49,675 nucleotides of DNA from Chitinophaga pinensis (GCA_945890895.1 CAMDDG010000017.1:1-49675); one strand, 5' to 3'; positions 16,295 through 25,926 are shown, counted from the stretch's first letter. Notes: generated from the sequence alone by a model not told the origin. Program-made: numbers and translations.

Positions 16295-16645
16295 ATGACA
16301 AACAAAAACAACGCAGTATCTGAATTCAATGAATATCGAGCAAAAATGAACGAGAAAATCCTCAATGCCGACAACTTAGTTCTAAAACGACTTTTCAATT
16401 TAGACACACAGACGTATTCAGAAGGAGCCTTAAATGTAAAAACAAAAGAGATGTTGGGGTTGGTGGCATCGCTAGTACTTCGTTGTGATGATTGTGTGAA
16501 ATACCACTTAGAAAAATGCCATCAACAAAATACGACAACTGAAGAACTTTTTGAAATTCTAGCGGTAGCCAATATTGTGGGTGGAACCATTGTAATTCCA
16601 CACACACGCAGGGCCGTTGAATTTTGGGAGAGTTTACATTCTTAA
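16295..16645 (+). CDS. Carboxymuconolactone decarboxylase/AhpD-family protein
   Basis: About 116 residues. The helical AhpD fold is marked by LNVKTKEMLGLVASLVLRC, followed by the redox pair CDDCVKYH and the helix ELFEILAVANIVGGTIVIPH. Members with CxxC plus a nearby His act as peroxidase or disulfide-relay proteins; the decarboxylase name is inherited from distant relatives. A -7-like box TTAATTTG at 16254-16261 ends 33 nt before the ATG at 16295, while the earlier in-frame TTG at 16259 falls within the box, so 16295 is the start. It stands alone, though the peroxiredoxin cluster lies elsewhere in this window. Confidence 0.85.
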   Translation: MTNKNNAVSEFNEYRAKMNEKILNADNLVLKRLFNLDTQTYSEGALNVKTKEMLGLVASLVLRCDDCVKYHLEKCHQQNTTTEELFEILAVANIVGGTIVIPHTRRAVEFWESLHS

Positions 16646-16864
16646 TACCAAATTCATCGGCCAACACCATCACCCAACTACCCACATTTTGACTGTTACA
16701 TAAAATAATAGCCAACAATCTTCTAAATTGGAAAAGCGTGATTAACTTCATGAAACACAGTGCTCTCCTATGGAAAAAGTACAATACTGTTATAAAAATG
16801 ACACAATGTGACAATTATGCAAATGAATAATTTAATTTCTCAGAAAAAGATAACAAAATGAATA

Positions 16865-16872
16865 TATTTTTG
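16865..16872 (+). promoter_or_regulatory. -7 element of the T9SS cargo gene
   Basis: TATTTTTG, a perfect match, ends 44 nt before the ATG at 16917. The 270-bp upstream region holds no recognisable gene. Confidence 0.5.
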
Positions 16873-16916
16873 CAAAGAGATATTCTGCAAACTTAAAAAC
16901 TTAAGAACTTGAATTT

Positions 16917-19727
16917 ATGATACATTGTTTATACAAAAAACTCACCTCTATACTTTTAGTACTTTCAATATTTGCCGCTGCACATGCAGGTAATATTGTA
17001 AGTGTTGTTGCTAATGGAGCTACTTCTGCTACTGCAAACAACACCTATGGTTTGGAGTGGATTACATCGACCACCGCCGGCACAATAATTGAAAAAACCA
17101 TTTTGGTTACGTATGAGAACTTTTCTGGAAACGATAAGTTGTTATTTTCCGAATCATCGGGTAATACTAGATGGGAAGTTCTTTTTGGCTCTTCGGGATC
17201 AAATGGTTGGCAGAAATTTTGTCGTGCTGCTCAAGTCCCCCACAACGGAGGTGCTAGAACTACAGAAACGGTCAAGTTACGATTTGTACCAACATCCACT
17301 GGAACATTCACTACCTCAGTTTATATCGGCGTAGGTGGTAACTGTTCCTCATTTACTCCAACGTTTACCATTAATGCATCCATTCAAGTTACAAATAAGG
17401 GTGTTTACACCTGGGTAGGGACATCAGGAATAGATTCAACCTATGATAGAGACAACAACTGGAGTCCAATTCGAACTTCTCCAGCAACGGATGATATACT
17501 TTTGGTGGATTTGGGAGATTATACCAATGTGCAGAAAACAACCATCGATATTTCAGGTGTATCTGAACAAATTGGTCAGTTCTTGATAAAGCCATATAAT
17601 CATGTAGATTTCAAATGCACAACCAATGCTGCAAACTGGCAGATTGGTGCCACTGGCTCTAATATCGATGGACATGATTTTATATTAGATACTAATTCGC
17701 ATATTCGTTTTTCAGGACCTTCTGTTGCTCAAACTGGAATTTCTTCCTCGAAATTGACTATTAATATTGCCGGCACGAATACCTTAGACATGAATGGAAG
17801 TTTAACCACTTCCAATGGTATTGTTGAGTTTATTGGCTCTGGAACTCATCGAATTAGCGGCAATATTTACACCGTAGGAGGAACTTTATCTTTTAAACCA
17901 TCTTCAACCAACACACTCTTTTTAGATGGAAGATCTCAATCATTAAACGGAACTACTGGCTTACTATATATAGACTCACTAAATAATGTTGAAATTGGTA
18001 ATGGCATAGGATCTACAGTAAGTACGTTTACTTTAAATAGAACACTTCCTTTATATTCAGTTCTAAAAATCAATCAAAACACCACGGTAGTATCGAATTC
18101 TCCTGCCGGAAACACCGAATCTCAATTCAATAGCTGGGTACCTTTCTTGCAATTCAAATGGGCGGAAAAAGCAATCACCAATGCCTACGGACAATTAGCC
18201 ACTTTACCTAGCTCCAGCTCCATTTCAGGGGGAGTTTTATTTGAAATTTACAACTCTACGAGAAGAGCCTACAGAGCTTATGGCATCCCATTGGCCAACG
18301 GAACTCGTTTATCACAGTTTGCAGACAACATTCATTTGACTGGAAATGTTGATGATTTAGGCGACAATCAAGATTCGTTTACAACGAAATGCTCATATTG
18401 TAAATCTTCCGTTTTTTTATGGAATCAAACAACACAAAATTGGAGTTCATTAAAATCCACTACATCGGGGACTAATCTGGCATTGGGTCAAGGAGCATTA
18501 ATTTTCTATCGCGGTACAAAAAATGCAGACTGGGGATTGGGTGACACCTCGATTGCTGCCAATTCAACTCCTATTGATTTTAAAGGTCAATTACATACTG
18601 GAAATACTTCAGTTACACTCAATTTAACATCAGGTGCCAATACTTCCCTAAATGGAGCAAACCTAATTGGGAATCCATATCTATCAACCATCAATCTTAG
18701 AGCTTTGTACGAAACAGGAACAAATAAAAACTCTATTTACCCACGTTTCTATTTCTACGATGCTATTTCAAAAACGTATAATACCTGGGATAGTTCGACT
18801 GCGGGTACACCAGGACGCAGTGGCGCCAATCATTTCACAAGCAACTCCAATGGATCTTCAGGACGTGCTCGATTTGCAGCACCGGGTTCAGCATTCTTTG
18901 TTTTTGCTCGAAATAACAACGCTACTTTATCGTTCACCGAAGACATTAAAACTCCCTATTCACGTTCTATAACTAAACATTTTGGTGTTCAGGAATTAAT
19001 TGAAAATACATGTAACGAACTTAAAATTCAAATGCGTTACCAAGAAGACTCAGCCGTTGAACAAGACGGTTTTGAAATGAAATTTGATATTGAACAATCA
19101 GATATCACAAATGGTGACGATTTTGCTGACGTTCCTAAATTCTATGCTGGTTATTTAGGCATTGGTTCAATTTCAAGTAATGGAAACTGGTATTCTATTG
19201 ACAGAAAAGCCAAATTGGCCAACGTAGGTCAAACCTATACGCAAGCATTAAAGGTGGCTTACCCTAAAGACGCTTCTAAAAACTTACGTCTCTTGTTCAA
19301 CTATTGTACTTCCGGTAATTCTTCTTACACCATACAATTACTGGATAAACATACAGGCAAATTATTTACTATTAGTGATAATGCAATTTACGACTATTCC
19401 ATTAGCGAAAGCGGTGCTAATTCAAGCTCTCGCTTTGAACTACTGTTTACCGGAATCGAGCATAGCACTCATGTTAACAATGCTCCATGGCAAGATCAAA
19501 TTGTTGTTTACCCCATTCCGAGTATCGATGGAAATATCCAAGTAGCAACGAATGACAATTTGCTCATATCAAACTATTCTATTTCAAGCATGGATGGAAA
19601 GGTCATTTCTCATGGCAAATTGAATTCAAATAAAACTATTGACGCTTCTGCATTAAATTCTGGAATTTACTTGATTCAACTCAATACTAATCTTGGTGTT
19701 AGCACTAAAAAGATTCAAATCAAATAA
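16917..19727 (+). CDS. Large secreted surface protein with type IX secretion sorting domain
   Basis: 936 residues. It has a signal peptide (KLTSILLVLSIFAAAHAG), then a beta-rich N-terminal domain, a region of repeated beta-strand segments (SNIDGHDFILDTNSHIRFSG and similar, resembling a beta-helix), and a middle part with LNGANLIGNPYLSTINLRAL. The last 75 residues (VYPIPSIDGNIQVATNDN through a terminal KKIQIK) are a type A T9SS C-terminal domain, which directs export across the outer membrane and attachment to the surface. LIGNPYLSTINL is a stretch often seen before such domains in Bacteroidota. Ligand or enzymatic role unknown. The next gene starts only 36 bp after its stop. Confidence 0.88.
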   Translation: MIHCLYKKLTSILLVLSIFAAAHAGNIVSVVANGATSATANNTYGLEWITSTTAGTIIEKTILVTYENFSGNDKLLFSESSGNTRWEVLFGSSGSNGWQKFCRAAQVPHNGGARTTETVKLRFVPTSTGTFTTSVYIGVGGNCSSFTPTFTINASIQVTNKGVYTWVGTSGIDSTYDRDNNWSPIRTSPATDDILLVDLGDYTNVQKTTIDISGVSEQIGQFLIKPYNHVDFKCTTNAANWQIGATGSNIDGHDFILDTNSHIRFSGPSVAQTGISSSKLTINIAGTNTLDMNGSLTTSNGIVEFIGSGTHRISGNIYTVGGTLSFKPSSTNTLFLDGRSQSLNGTTGLLYIDSLNNVEIGNGIGSTVSTFTLNRTLPLYSVLKINQNTTVVSNSPAGNTESQFNSWVPFLQFKWAEKAITNAYGQLATLPSSSSISGGVLFEIYNSTRRAYRAYGIPLANGTRLSQFADNIHLTGNVDDLGDNQDSFTTKCSYCKSSVFLWNQTTQNWSSLKSTTSGTNLALGQGALIFYRGTKNADWGLGDTSIAANSTPIDFKGQLHTGNTSVTLNLTSGANTSLNGANLIGNPYLSTINLRALYETGTNKNSIYPRFYFYDAISKTYNTWDSSTAGTPGRSGANHFTSNSNGSSGRARFAAPGSAFFVFARNNNATLSFTEDIKTPYSRSITKHFGVQELIENTCNELKIQMRYQEDSAVEQDGFEMKFDIEQSDITNGDDFADVPKFYAGYLGIGSISSNGNWYSIDRKAKLANVGQTYTQALKVAYPKDASKNLRLLFNYCTSGNSSYTIQLLDKHTGKLFTISDNAIYDYSISESGANSSSRFELLFTGIEHSTHVNNAPWQDQIVVYPIPSIDGNIQVATNDNLLISNYSISSMDGKVISHGKLNSNKTIDASALNSGIYLIQLNTNLGVSTKKIQIK

Positions 19728-19763
19728 TTTGTAAAAATTTAAAATATTAATTATATTCGCATT

Positions 19764-19943
19764 ATGAAAAAGAACTTTAAACTTTTCGTCCTTGTAGCTC
19801 TTACAATTTCAACCAAAGCCGTATTTGCGCAAGGCGTTCCCGATGATCCAGATTTGCAAGTACCTGTTGATGGTGGAATAGTTTCAGTAGTTGGTTCAGC
19901 CATTGCTTACGGTGTTTACCGTCTAAAGAACAAAAACAAATAA
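19764..19943 (+). CDS. 59-residue PID-CTERM-like sorting-signal protein
   Basis: This gene is easily missed because of its size. The product has an N-terminal signal peptide (KLFVLVALTISTKAVFAQ), a spacer of only about ten acidic residues (GVPDDPDLQV), and a tripartite tail: PVDGG, a hydrophobic helix of about 15 residues (IVSVVGSAIAYGVY) and the basic end RLKNKNK. This is the layout of exosortase substrates (motif, helix, basic cluster), and Pro-x-Asp-Gly-Gly agrees with the PID-CTERM tail I recall from Bacteroidota annotation. It follows the T9SS cargo gene by 36 bp, has a possible own -7 box (TATATTCG, 19752-19759), and is closed by a strong terminator. The link to the XrtF enzyme at 13876-14490 is inference. 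Confidence 0.8.
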   Translation: MKKNFKLFVLVALTISTKAVFAQGVPDDPDLQVPVDGGIVSVVGSAIAYGVYRLKNKNK

Positions 19944-19965
19944 TACAAAAGACTAATTTTTATAT

Positions 19966-19992
19966 AGGCCACCCACAAGGTGGCCTTTTTTT
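19966..19992 (+). terminator. Intrinsic terminator after the PID-CTERM gene
   Basis: AGGCCACC (19966-19973) pairs with GGTGGCCT (19979-19986) around a 5-nt loop, followed by a run of about nine T. Confidence 0.9.
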
Positions 19993-20195
19993 TGCAATCC
20001 TATTTAACCTTATTCACAAGCAGTTCATATGCCCATTTCCCTACCAAACTAACAAATGAACCTCATACCATTTGATTTACTTGAATTAAACCATTAACCA
20101 CCAATTAAAGTCCAAACTCGAATAAGTGCACTAATTGGAATTTAAATGCGATTTTAACTATATTGCCCAACTTTAATTCACTCATATTCAAACTC

Positions 20196-20903
20196 ATGGA
20201 TAGAAATGCTCTTCACCACACCATTGCAATTGGCTCAACTGCATGGATTTATCTTAACTTAGGCTTAATCATTGGAATATTTGTAACCTTGTTTTTCTCA
20301 AAAACAGAAAAATCCCAAAAAATCATTACCCCAATACTTGCAGGAATTCTGATATTCAACTTTGCTTTCAATCAATTCCATGCCCTTTATTCAGGAATTT
20401 GGCAAAAAGAAGTACATCTACCTTTGCATCTCTGTTCATTTTCAACCATACTCAGCGTAATTGTATTATTAAATAAAAAACAATGGGCCTATGAATTTCT
20501 CATTTTCTGGTCTGCTGGAGCTATACATTCATTTCTTACACCTGAAATTACGGATGGGGCTTCTTTATATAATCACTGGGAGTATGGAATTGCCCATGCA
20601 GGAGTAATTATCACGGGAATATATGCAACCTATCGACTTAATTTTACTCCCAGAAAACATTCATGGTTAAAAGTAATGGGCTACACTCAACTTACACTGC
20701 CGATAATTGGAATTATCAACTATCTGCTTGACTCCAATTATATGTTTATTGCTCAAAAACCCGATGCACAAAATCCATTTATTATTGGGGATTGGCCCTG
20801 GTATATTATTGGATTGGAATTTGCCGTTTTATTGCATTTTGCGGCATTTTATTGGATTCACATGAGAATTGCTAAAATTCGCGACAACGGATTAAAAGAG
20901 TAA
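20196..20903 (+). CDS. YwaF/TIGR02206-like integral membrane protein
   Basis: 235 residues with six to seven hydrophobic helices. Family-like features are the HLPLHLCSFSTILSVIVLL helix, the following FLIFWSAGAIHSFLTPEITD, and a histidine in the next helix (EYGIAHAGVIITG). Members are found in many bacteria but have no known function. In-frame codons extend to a TTG at 20163, but the ATG at 20196 gives a sensible short cytoplasmic start. The gene lies alone after the terminator at 19966. Confidence 0.8.
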   Translation: MDRNALHHTIAIGSTAWIYLNLGLIIGIFVTLFFSKTEKSQKIITPILAGILIFNFAFNQFHALYSGIWQKEVHLPLHLCSFSTILSVIVLLNKKQWAYEFLIFWSAGAIHSFLTPEITDGASLYNHWEYGIAHAGVIITGIYATYRLNFTPRKHSWLKVMGYTQLTLPIIGIINYLLDSNYMFIAQKPDAQNPFIIGDWPWYIIGLEFAVLLHFAAFYWIHMRIAKIRDNGLKE

Positions 20904-21087
20904 GGTAAATTCACCATCTTTTCCATTTGGGGCAACCAAATAATTGCCAGTTCGTTGAATTGAGTTGCAATCAGTATATGATTCTCAAAATTCATTCGGT
21001 TTCACTTTCAATATTGCCTTGAGCACAATCTGCAAAACATCCCCAAAATCCAGAATCAATGTCCGTTTTACTCCGATATAAATTTGG
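20892..21087 (-). pseudogene. Possible frameshifted gene remnant
   Basis: On the minus strand two adjacent open pieces in different frames look coding-like: 21087-20992 (contains DIDSGFWGCFADCAQGN) and 20984-20892 (contains NYLVAPNGKDGEFTLLF and a stop). The switch of frame near 20990 and the lack of a start suggest the decayed tail of a lost protein downstream of the GH92 gene. No family was recognised, and this could be chance. Confidence 0.3.
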
Positions 21088-21090
21088 TCA

Positions 21091-24000
21091 CTATTGCTTC
21101 TCCAACAACAATTCCTGCACTTCAGGGTTTATAAGAATCTCATCCACAAAAATATAAGCTTCACCATTAAACTCAAACCCGGGATGTCCTTGAGGCAATT
21201 TACCGAAGTTTTTAGCTCTAACTTTGATGTATCGAGCAGATATCACTTGCTTTTTATTCTTATTTCTATCAGTTCTTTTGGAACGCTTAAATGATTTCGA
21301 ATACCCACTAACACTGGTGTCCGGTTGATTCCTCAAGGCTGAACCGTCGCCTTTTCCTAATATCAACGGAACAATTACCGACTCATCACGTTTCAAAGCT
21401 CGAAAATAAAATTGATTAAATAATTCATATTCTTTTCCATCATTTGAATAATAAAATTCAACATTCCTGGGTTCAAATATCCAAGCTCGTTGATCCGATA
21501 AAAATCGAATTCCTAAATAATTCAAAGTCGTTGGTTCCTTTAAATCAATTACACATTCAAAATCTTGACTTTGGTATCCCTGCCATCCTCCTGCTCGCCA
21601 TTCCTCACTTCCAAAAACACCATCAATCAACGCTTGATCTCCACCCGCTGAATACTGGGGATTGTATTTCCCAGCTATCGATACAACTTCATAATTATTT
21701 GGCTGTTCATATACATAGGAAGCCGTGTAATCCAGTCCAAATATCGAATTCGCTGCCGTATCTCCATAAGCAGCCCAAATCAATGCTGGTCCTTGCAAAT
21801 TCAATTTCACCATAGAATCACTTTGCGATAACACATATTTCTGGCAAAATTGACCGGGCAAAACGGCACCTTTATAATCGGAACGAACATGAATCGACTC
21901 ATTAATCATCCTCACGAAAACATGCAGACCCTTGGATTTCAAATCAACTTCTTGATTCAACTTATTTTCCAATTTCACGTTCACCGTATACATTTCACCC
22001 TTTTTTACTTTTTTGGGGGATGTAATAGCTGCTTGAATGCCATTTCTGTTGCCTTGATAATTACCATACAACCGGGTAAATGTTGTATCCAACCAAATAT
22101 CGGCGCGTTCTTTTAACTTACTTGTTTCCAAAATCGGTTCTGAACGTTGACTCAACATATCCGATGCTCCATTTCTAGAAGTTCCATTGTTCAAATCATT
22201 ACTCCGGCTATTATTCAATTTAGAATTTTCCCGAACTCCAACAATCTTGAACTTAACTTCCTTAAAAATCTTCAAATAATGATATCCAATTCTAGGGATG
22301 TAATCGGTGTGATAAAATAGAATTTCTTTATTCTTTTTATAAAAATCCGAAGCTACAAAATCCCGCTCTGATCGATCGGCAACCTCAAACGATTTTAAGT
22401 ACTTGGCTATGTTACCCTCTGTGTTCAATTCAAAATAACTTGGCGACAATCCGTTGTACATAAACCAAATTTCTGACTCTGTTGCTTTATCCCTGGAAAA
22501 TATAAATGTATCTCCCTCTTCAGTATACAAACTAGTTTTGGGAAACAAAGGCAACCCCAATTCATATTGATTGGTTCCAGGAGCCACAGGATAAATTCCC
22601 AAGGCAGACATCACATACCAAGCGCTCATTTGACCGCAATCTTCATTTCCAATTAAACCATCTGGTGCATTTTTATAGAAATTAGAATATACCTTCCAAA
22701 GTATTTTTTGTGTCTGATCTTTTCTTTGCAAATAATTGTATAAATACGCCATGTGGTGGCTAGGCTCATTGCCGTGAGCATATTGTCCAATCAGTCCTGA
22801 AATATCGGCTTGATCTCTGCCTGTAGTTCTACTCGACCCATAAAACAATGTATCTAAATGCTGTTTGAAGGCAGTATATCCACCATAGGCAGCAATCAAT
22901 CCAGGAATATTGTGTTGAACGCAGAGCGAATATTGCCAAGCATTGGCTTCAGTAAAATGATTATTGACTTCATTCCGTTGAAATGGAACCAACCATTGCC
23001 CATTGTGCTTAGGTCGAAAAGCTTTGCTTTCGGAATCATACAAACTCAACCATCGGCCTTCACGACGTTTTAATTCACGAACCAATGAATCGTATTTACC
23101 CGAATAAACATCCCCCGAAGAAGATTCAAAACCATCAATTAACTCCAAGACTTTCCGCGAACAGTAATCATCATAAGCATATTCAAGGGTTTTAGATACG
23201 GATTCGGCTTCCTTCAACACATCAATATACCCCATTTTTAAATTATAAATGGTCAATAACTCCCGAGCGATGGGAATGGCGTATTGATATGATTGTTCCT
23301 TGCGGTTGCTACTCTCCATAATGGCATTTACAAGCAATTCCTCCGTTAAACCATCTGTACTGTCGAGCTGAAGATCTATTCCTTTAGAGAGGGCTTCTGC
23401 AATCACAGGAACGCTGTGAAAACCGATCATGCAGTTGGTTTCACAAGACCCTAATTCCCAAACAGGCAATCTACCGCCATCCTTATATTGCAACAACATA
23501 CTTCGTACGAACTCCCGAGTTCTTTCCCGCTGCACCAAGGTTAAGAGAGGATGGAGCGTCCGGTAAGTATCCCACAAAGAAAACACATGATACACCCTAT
23601 GGCTGGCTTGATGAATGGGTGAACTACGATCAAATCCTGTTACTATGGTACGCTGATCTCTACCGCGATATTTACCATCACAATCCGATGCTAACGATGG
23701 ATGAATATAAGTATGATATAATGCCGTGTAAAAATTGACCAAATTTTCAGTTGAACCCATTTCTTTGCGGTACAAATCTGTATCCACTTGAATTCGACTT
23801 AACTCCTTATTCCAAACATCTTCTGCCGATTGGTGCATCCAATTGAAATATTGAGTGGGGATTCTATTTGTAGATTTTAGACCCGATTGCATGATCAAAT
23901 AAAACTCATGAGGCCAAATCCTGTTTGGTAATTTGTAATATTCAACAACTTGATCATCGTCGCCCATACCTTTCGGTCCGGATTTAGACATTAATTTTTG

Positions 24001-25050
24001 CTTTAATTGAGCCAAAGTATATTGTTCATTTCTCTGAGCTCCCTCTAAGGAAGTAAAGGAAATCGTTGTCATCACATCCAATACAAAATGGGGTTGTCGG
24101 GCTATTTTCAGCATTCTTTCTTCTGGTATTTGGGGATGGGAATCCTCTGCTCCATGCGAATAAGGTGACAAACCACCCTTTCTAAAACACAACGCCAACT
24201 TGGTTTTATTTTCGTTGTACTGATATTTCAAAATAGGTTGTGAAAATTCCGTCACAAAAAACACCCACTGATTGTTGGCCCAAGCCTTACTTTGTCGGTG
24301 GCCTTTTATTCGATAAATACCCTGTTTTTCAATATCTTCACCGGGCATAAAATTCTCTAACTCCAAAGAAAACGACAACAGCTCATCGCGATGTTCCAAA
24401 TCTATAACAACCCAAGCTTCGTTTGAATTATCGAATGTATATCGTTGAATTCCGGTATAGTCTGAAGCCGTTAATTCTGTTTTAATACGCGTCCTACGAT
24501 ATCGAACACTATAATAACCCGGAGGTGCTATTTCATCTCGATGTAAATACACCTCGCGATACTCTTTGGGATCAAATTTCGGACCATCGGTGGGTTGAAA
24601 TAGTATATCACCCAAATCAGAAACTCCTGTGCCACTTAAATGGGTGTGAGAAAAGCCCAAGATGGTGGAATCGTTATAATAATAACCACCGCAAGCATCC
24701 CATGAAGCGTCATTTCGGGTATCGGGACTTAGTTGCACCATTCCAAAAGGAACTACTGCCCCTGGAAATGTATGACCATGACCGCCGGTACCAATAAATG
24801 GGTTTACATAGTTACTGTACTTTACTTTTCTACGCACTTCGTAATCAATTTCATCCACTGCAACCGGCGGAAAGTCTACATCAATTGCGCGTTGATCCGA
24901 TAGTTCAAAAGGCGAATCTTCATCTTTAATGACGGGCAGTTTCACTTTCTCCGTCCGAACTTTTATATTTTTTTTACTTTGTATCTGGGCAAAGGTTCCA
25001 TGGACCAATCCCAACAAACTAATCAACCAAAATATTTGCCTAATTCTCAT
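21091..25050 (-). CDS. GH92 family alpha-mannosidase, large secreted form
   Basis: About 1319 residues from ATG 25050, which opens a clear signal peptide (QIFWLISLLGLVHGTFAQ); the frame itself extends to 25152 but that adds a tail with no function and crosses a terminator. GH92 enzymes are calcium-dependent exo-mannosidases acting on alpha-linked mannose of glycans. Signatures are NPFIGTGGHGHTFPGAVVPF (residue 83 on), LGFSHTHLSGTGVSDLGD, FSLWDTYRTLHPL, GNEPSHHMAYLYNY and GNEDCGQMSAWYVMSALGIY. A C-terminal extension of about 450 residues includes an Ig-like part and a discoidin-like end. No SusCD pair or other glycosidase lies nearby, so it is an orphan rather than part of a polysaccharide locus here. 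Confidence 0.93.
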   Translation of the reverse strand: MRIRQIFWLISLLGLVHGTFAQIQSKKNIKVRTEKVKLPVIKDEDSPFELSDQRAIDVDFPPVAVDEIDYEVRRKVKYSNYVNPFIGTGGHGHTFPGAVVPFGMVQLSPDTRNDASWDACGGYYYNDSTILGFSHTHLSGTGVSDLGDILFQPTDGPKFDPKEYREVYLHRDEIAPPGYYSVRYRRTRIKTELTASDYTGIQRYTFDNSNEAWVVIDLEHRDELLSFSLELENFMPGEDIEKQGIYRIKGHRQSKAWANNQWVFFVTEFSQPILKYQYNENKTKLALCFRKGGLSPYSHGAEDSHPQIPEERMLKIARQPHFVLDVMTTISFTSLEGAQRNEQYTLAQLKQKLMSKSGPKGMGDDDQVVEYYKLPNRIWPHEFYLIMQSGLKSTNRIPTQYFNWMHQSAEDVWNKELSRIQVDTDLYRKEMGSTENLVNFYTALYHTYIHPSLASDCDGKYRGRDQRTIVTGFDRSSPIHQASHRVYHVFSLWDTYRTLHPLLTLVQRERTREFVRSMLLQYKDGGRLPVWELGSCETNCMIGFHSVPVIAEALSKGIDLQLDSTDGLTEELLVNAIMESSNRKEQSYQYAIPIARELLTIYNLKMGYIDVLKEAESVSKTLEYAYDDYCSRKVLELIDGFESSSGDVYSGKYDSLVRELKRREGRWLSLYDSESKAFRPKHNGQWLVPFQRNEVNNHFTEANAWQYSLCVQHNIPGLIAAYGGYTAFKQHLDTLFYGSSRTTGRDQADISGLIGQYAHGNEPSHHMAYLYNYLQRKDQTQKILWKVYSNFYKNAPDGLIGNEDCGQMSAWYVMSALGIYPVAPGTNQYELGLPLFPKTSLYTEEGDTFIFSRDKATESEIWFMYNGLSPSYFELNTEGNIAKYLKSFEVADRSERDFVASDFYKKNKEILFYHTDYIPRIGYHYLKIFKEVKFKIVGVRENSKLNNSRSNDLNNGTSRNGASDMLSQRSEPILETSKLKERADIWLDTTFTRLYGNYQGNRNGIQAAITSPKKVKKGEMYTVNVKLENKLNQEVDLKSKGLHVFVRMINESIHVRSDYKGAVLPGQFCQKYVLSQSDSMVKLNLQGPALIWAAYGDTAANSIFGLDYTASYVYEQPNNYEVVSIAGKYNPQYSAGGDQALIDGVFGSEEWRAGGWQGYQSQDFECVIDLKEPTTLNYLGIRFLSDQRAWIFEPRNVEFYYSNDGKEYELFNQFYFRALKRDESVIVPLILGKGDGSALRNQPDTSVSGYSKSFKRSKRTDRNKNKKQVISARYIKVRAKNFGKLPQGHPGFEFNGEAYIFVDEILINPEVQELLLEKQ

Positions 25051-25111
25051 CCCGTATGGTTTTAATTCAAGATAAATTATTGAATCAAAGTTCTGCAATT
25101 TATTCCATAAA

Positions 25112-25135
25112 AAAAGGGGAGCTCGCTCCCCTTTT
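25112..25135 (-). terminator. Intrinsic terminator after the OmpA-like gene
   Basis: AAAAGGGGAGC and GCTCCCCTTTT (25112-25122 and 25125-25135) form an 11-bp palindromic stem. On the minus strand it follows the OmpA-like gene and ends in a T run, separating it from the GH92 gene. Confidence 0.88.
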
Positions 25136-25255
25136 AAATTTATCGTGTTCAAACTAATCCAGAACTTGATTTAAAATGATCAAAGTTATGAACGATTTAA
25201 AACTCAATTATGATTTCCTGCGACAAAATCGAAAGGTAATCTCAACTATTAAACA

Positions 25256-25903
25256 TCAATTATTAATGGTAATACTCACCATCACTCTGCGATCAACCGT
25301 ATTCTCCTTAGAAAAGGTAGGCTGAGTAGTAGTAACTTGAATTGGAGCGGTAACGCCCAAAACATTCACCAAGAAATTCTTTACTGCATCCGCTCTCTTA
25401 GCTCTTAATTTATCGTTCACTTTAGCATTTCCAGTTTTATCAGCAGATGCAAATAAATTCACACTGTAGCTGTAAGAAGATTTGCTTTTATCCAAAGCAG
25501 ATTTCCAACGATACAATTCTTGCATTCCAGAAGTAGTTAACTTAGCTGAGCCCAATTCAAAGAAAACTACAGCATTGTTAGAACGCTCAAATTCAGCTTT
25601 AGATTCTTTTTCCAAAGTTTCCAAATCGTCCATTTTCTTTTCTAACTCAGCAACTAATTTTGCTGCTTTTTCGTTGTTGGCGTCCAAAGCGTTAACGCGA
25701 GTTTCTACTTCAGATAATTTCTTTTCAATGCCGGAATTGTCTGTGGTTTTTTGATTTTTAGCAATCAAATCAGTTGTTTGATTTGCTACAAAACCTGACA
25801 ATTTAGATTTGTCGTACGCCTCTTTTGAGTTAATGCAGCTCGTGAAGAACATGGCACCTCCAAAGAGAATTGCCCATGATTTAAATGAAATTGTATTTTT
25901 CAT
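25256..25903 (-). CDS. OmpA-like peptidoglycan-associated lipoprotein
   Basis: 215 residues. The N-terminus is a lipoprotein signal with lipobox MFFTSC (Cys23). A Glu/Lys/Ala-rich coiled coil follows (about residues 60-108). The C-terminal domain is OmpA-like but diverged: VVFFELGSAKLTTSGMQEL corresponds to the usual start of the domain, and KLRAKRADAVKNFLVNVLG plus the closing DRRVMVSITI correspond to the peptidoglycan-binding helix and last strand. Likely role: tethering the outer membrane to the cell wall. A perfect -7 box lies 15 nt upstream, and a terminator follows, so it is a single-gene unit. Confidence 0.85.
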   Translation of the reverse strand: MKNTISFKSWAILFGGAMFFTSCINSKEAYDKSKLSGFVANQTTDLIAKNQKTTDNSGIEKKLSEVETRVNALDANNEKAAKLVAELEKKMDDLETLEKESKAEFERSNNAVVFFELGSAKLTTSGMQELYRWKSALDKSKSSYSYSVNLFASADKTGNAKVNDKLRAKRADAVKNFLVNVLGVTAPIQVTTTQPTFSKENTVDRRVMVSITINN

Positions 25904-25918
25904 AGTTATTTCAATTTA

Positions 25919-25926
25919 CAAAATTA
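25919..25926 (-). promoter_or_regulatory. -7 element of the OmpA-like gene
   Basis: TAATTTTG read on the minus strand, a perfect TAnnTTTG, ends 15 nt before the ATG at 25903. Confidence 0.5.

Noticed and set aside
16799..16813. TGACACAATGTGACA, possible Pho-type or inverted operator
   Set aside because: Half-site spacing is 10 bp rather than 11, it is not repeated elsewhere, and the downstream gene has no phosphate link.
25051..25152. N-terminal extension of the GH92 gene
   Set aside because: It would cross the terminator of the upstream gene, and the signal peptide begins at 25050.
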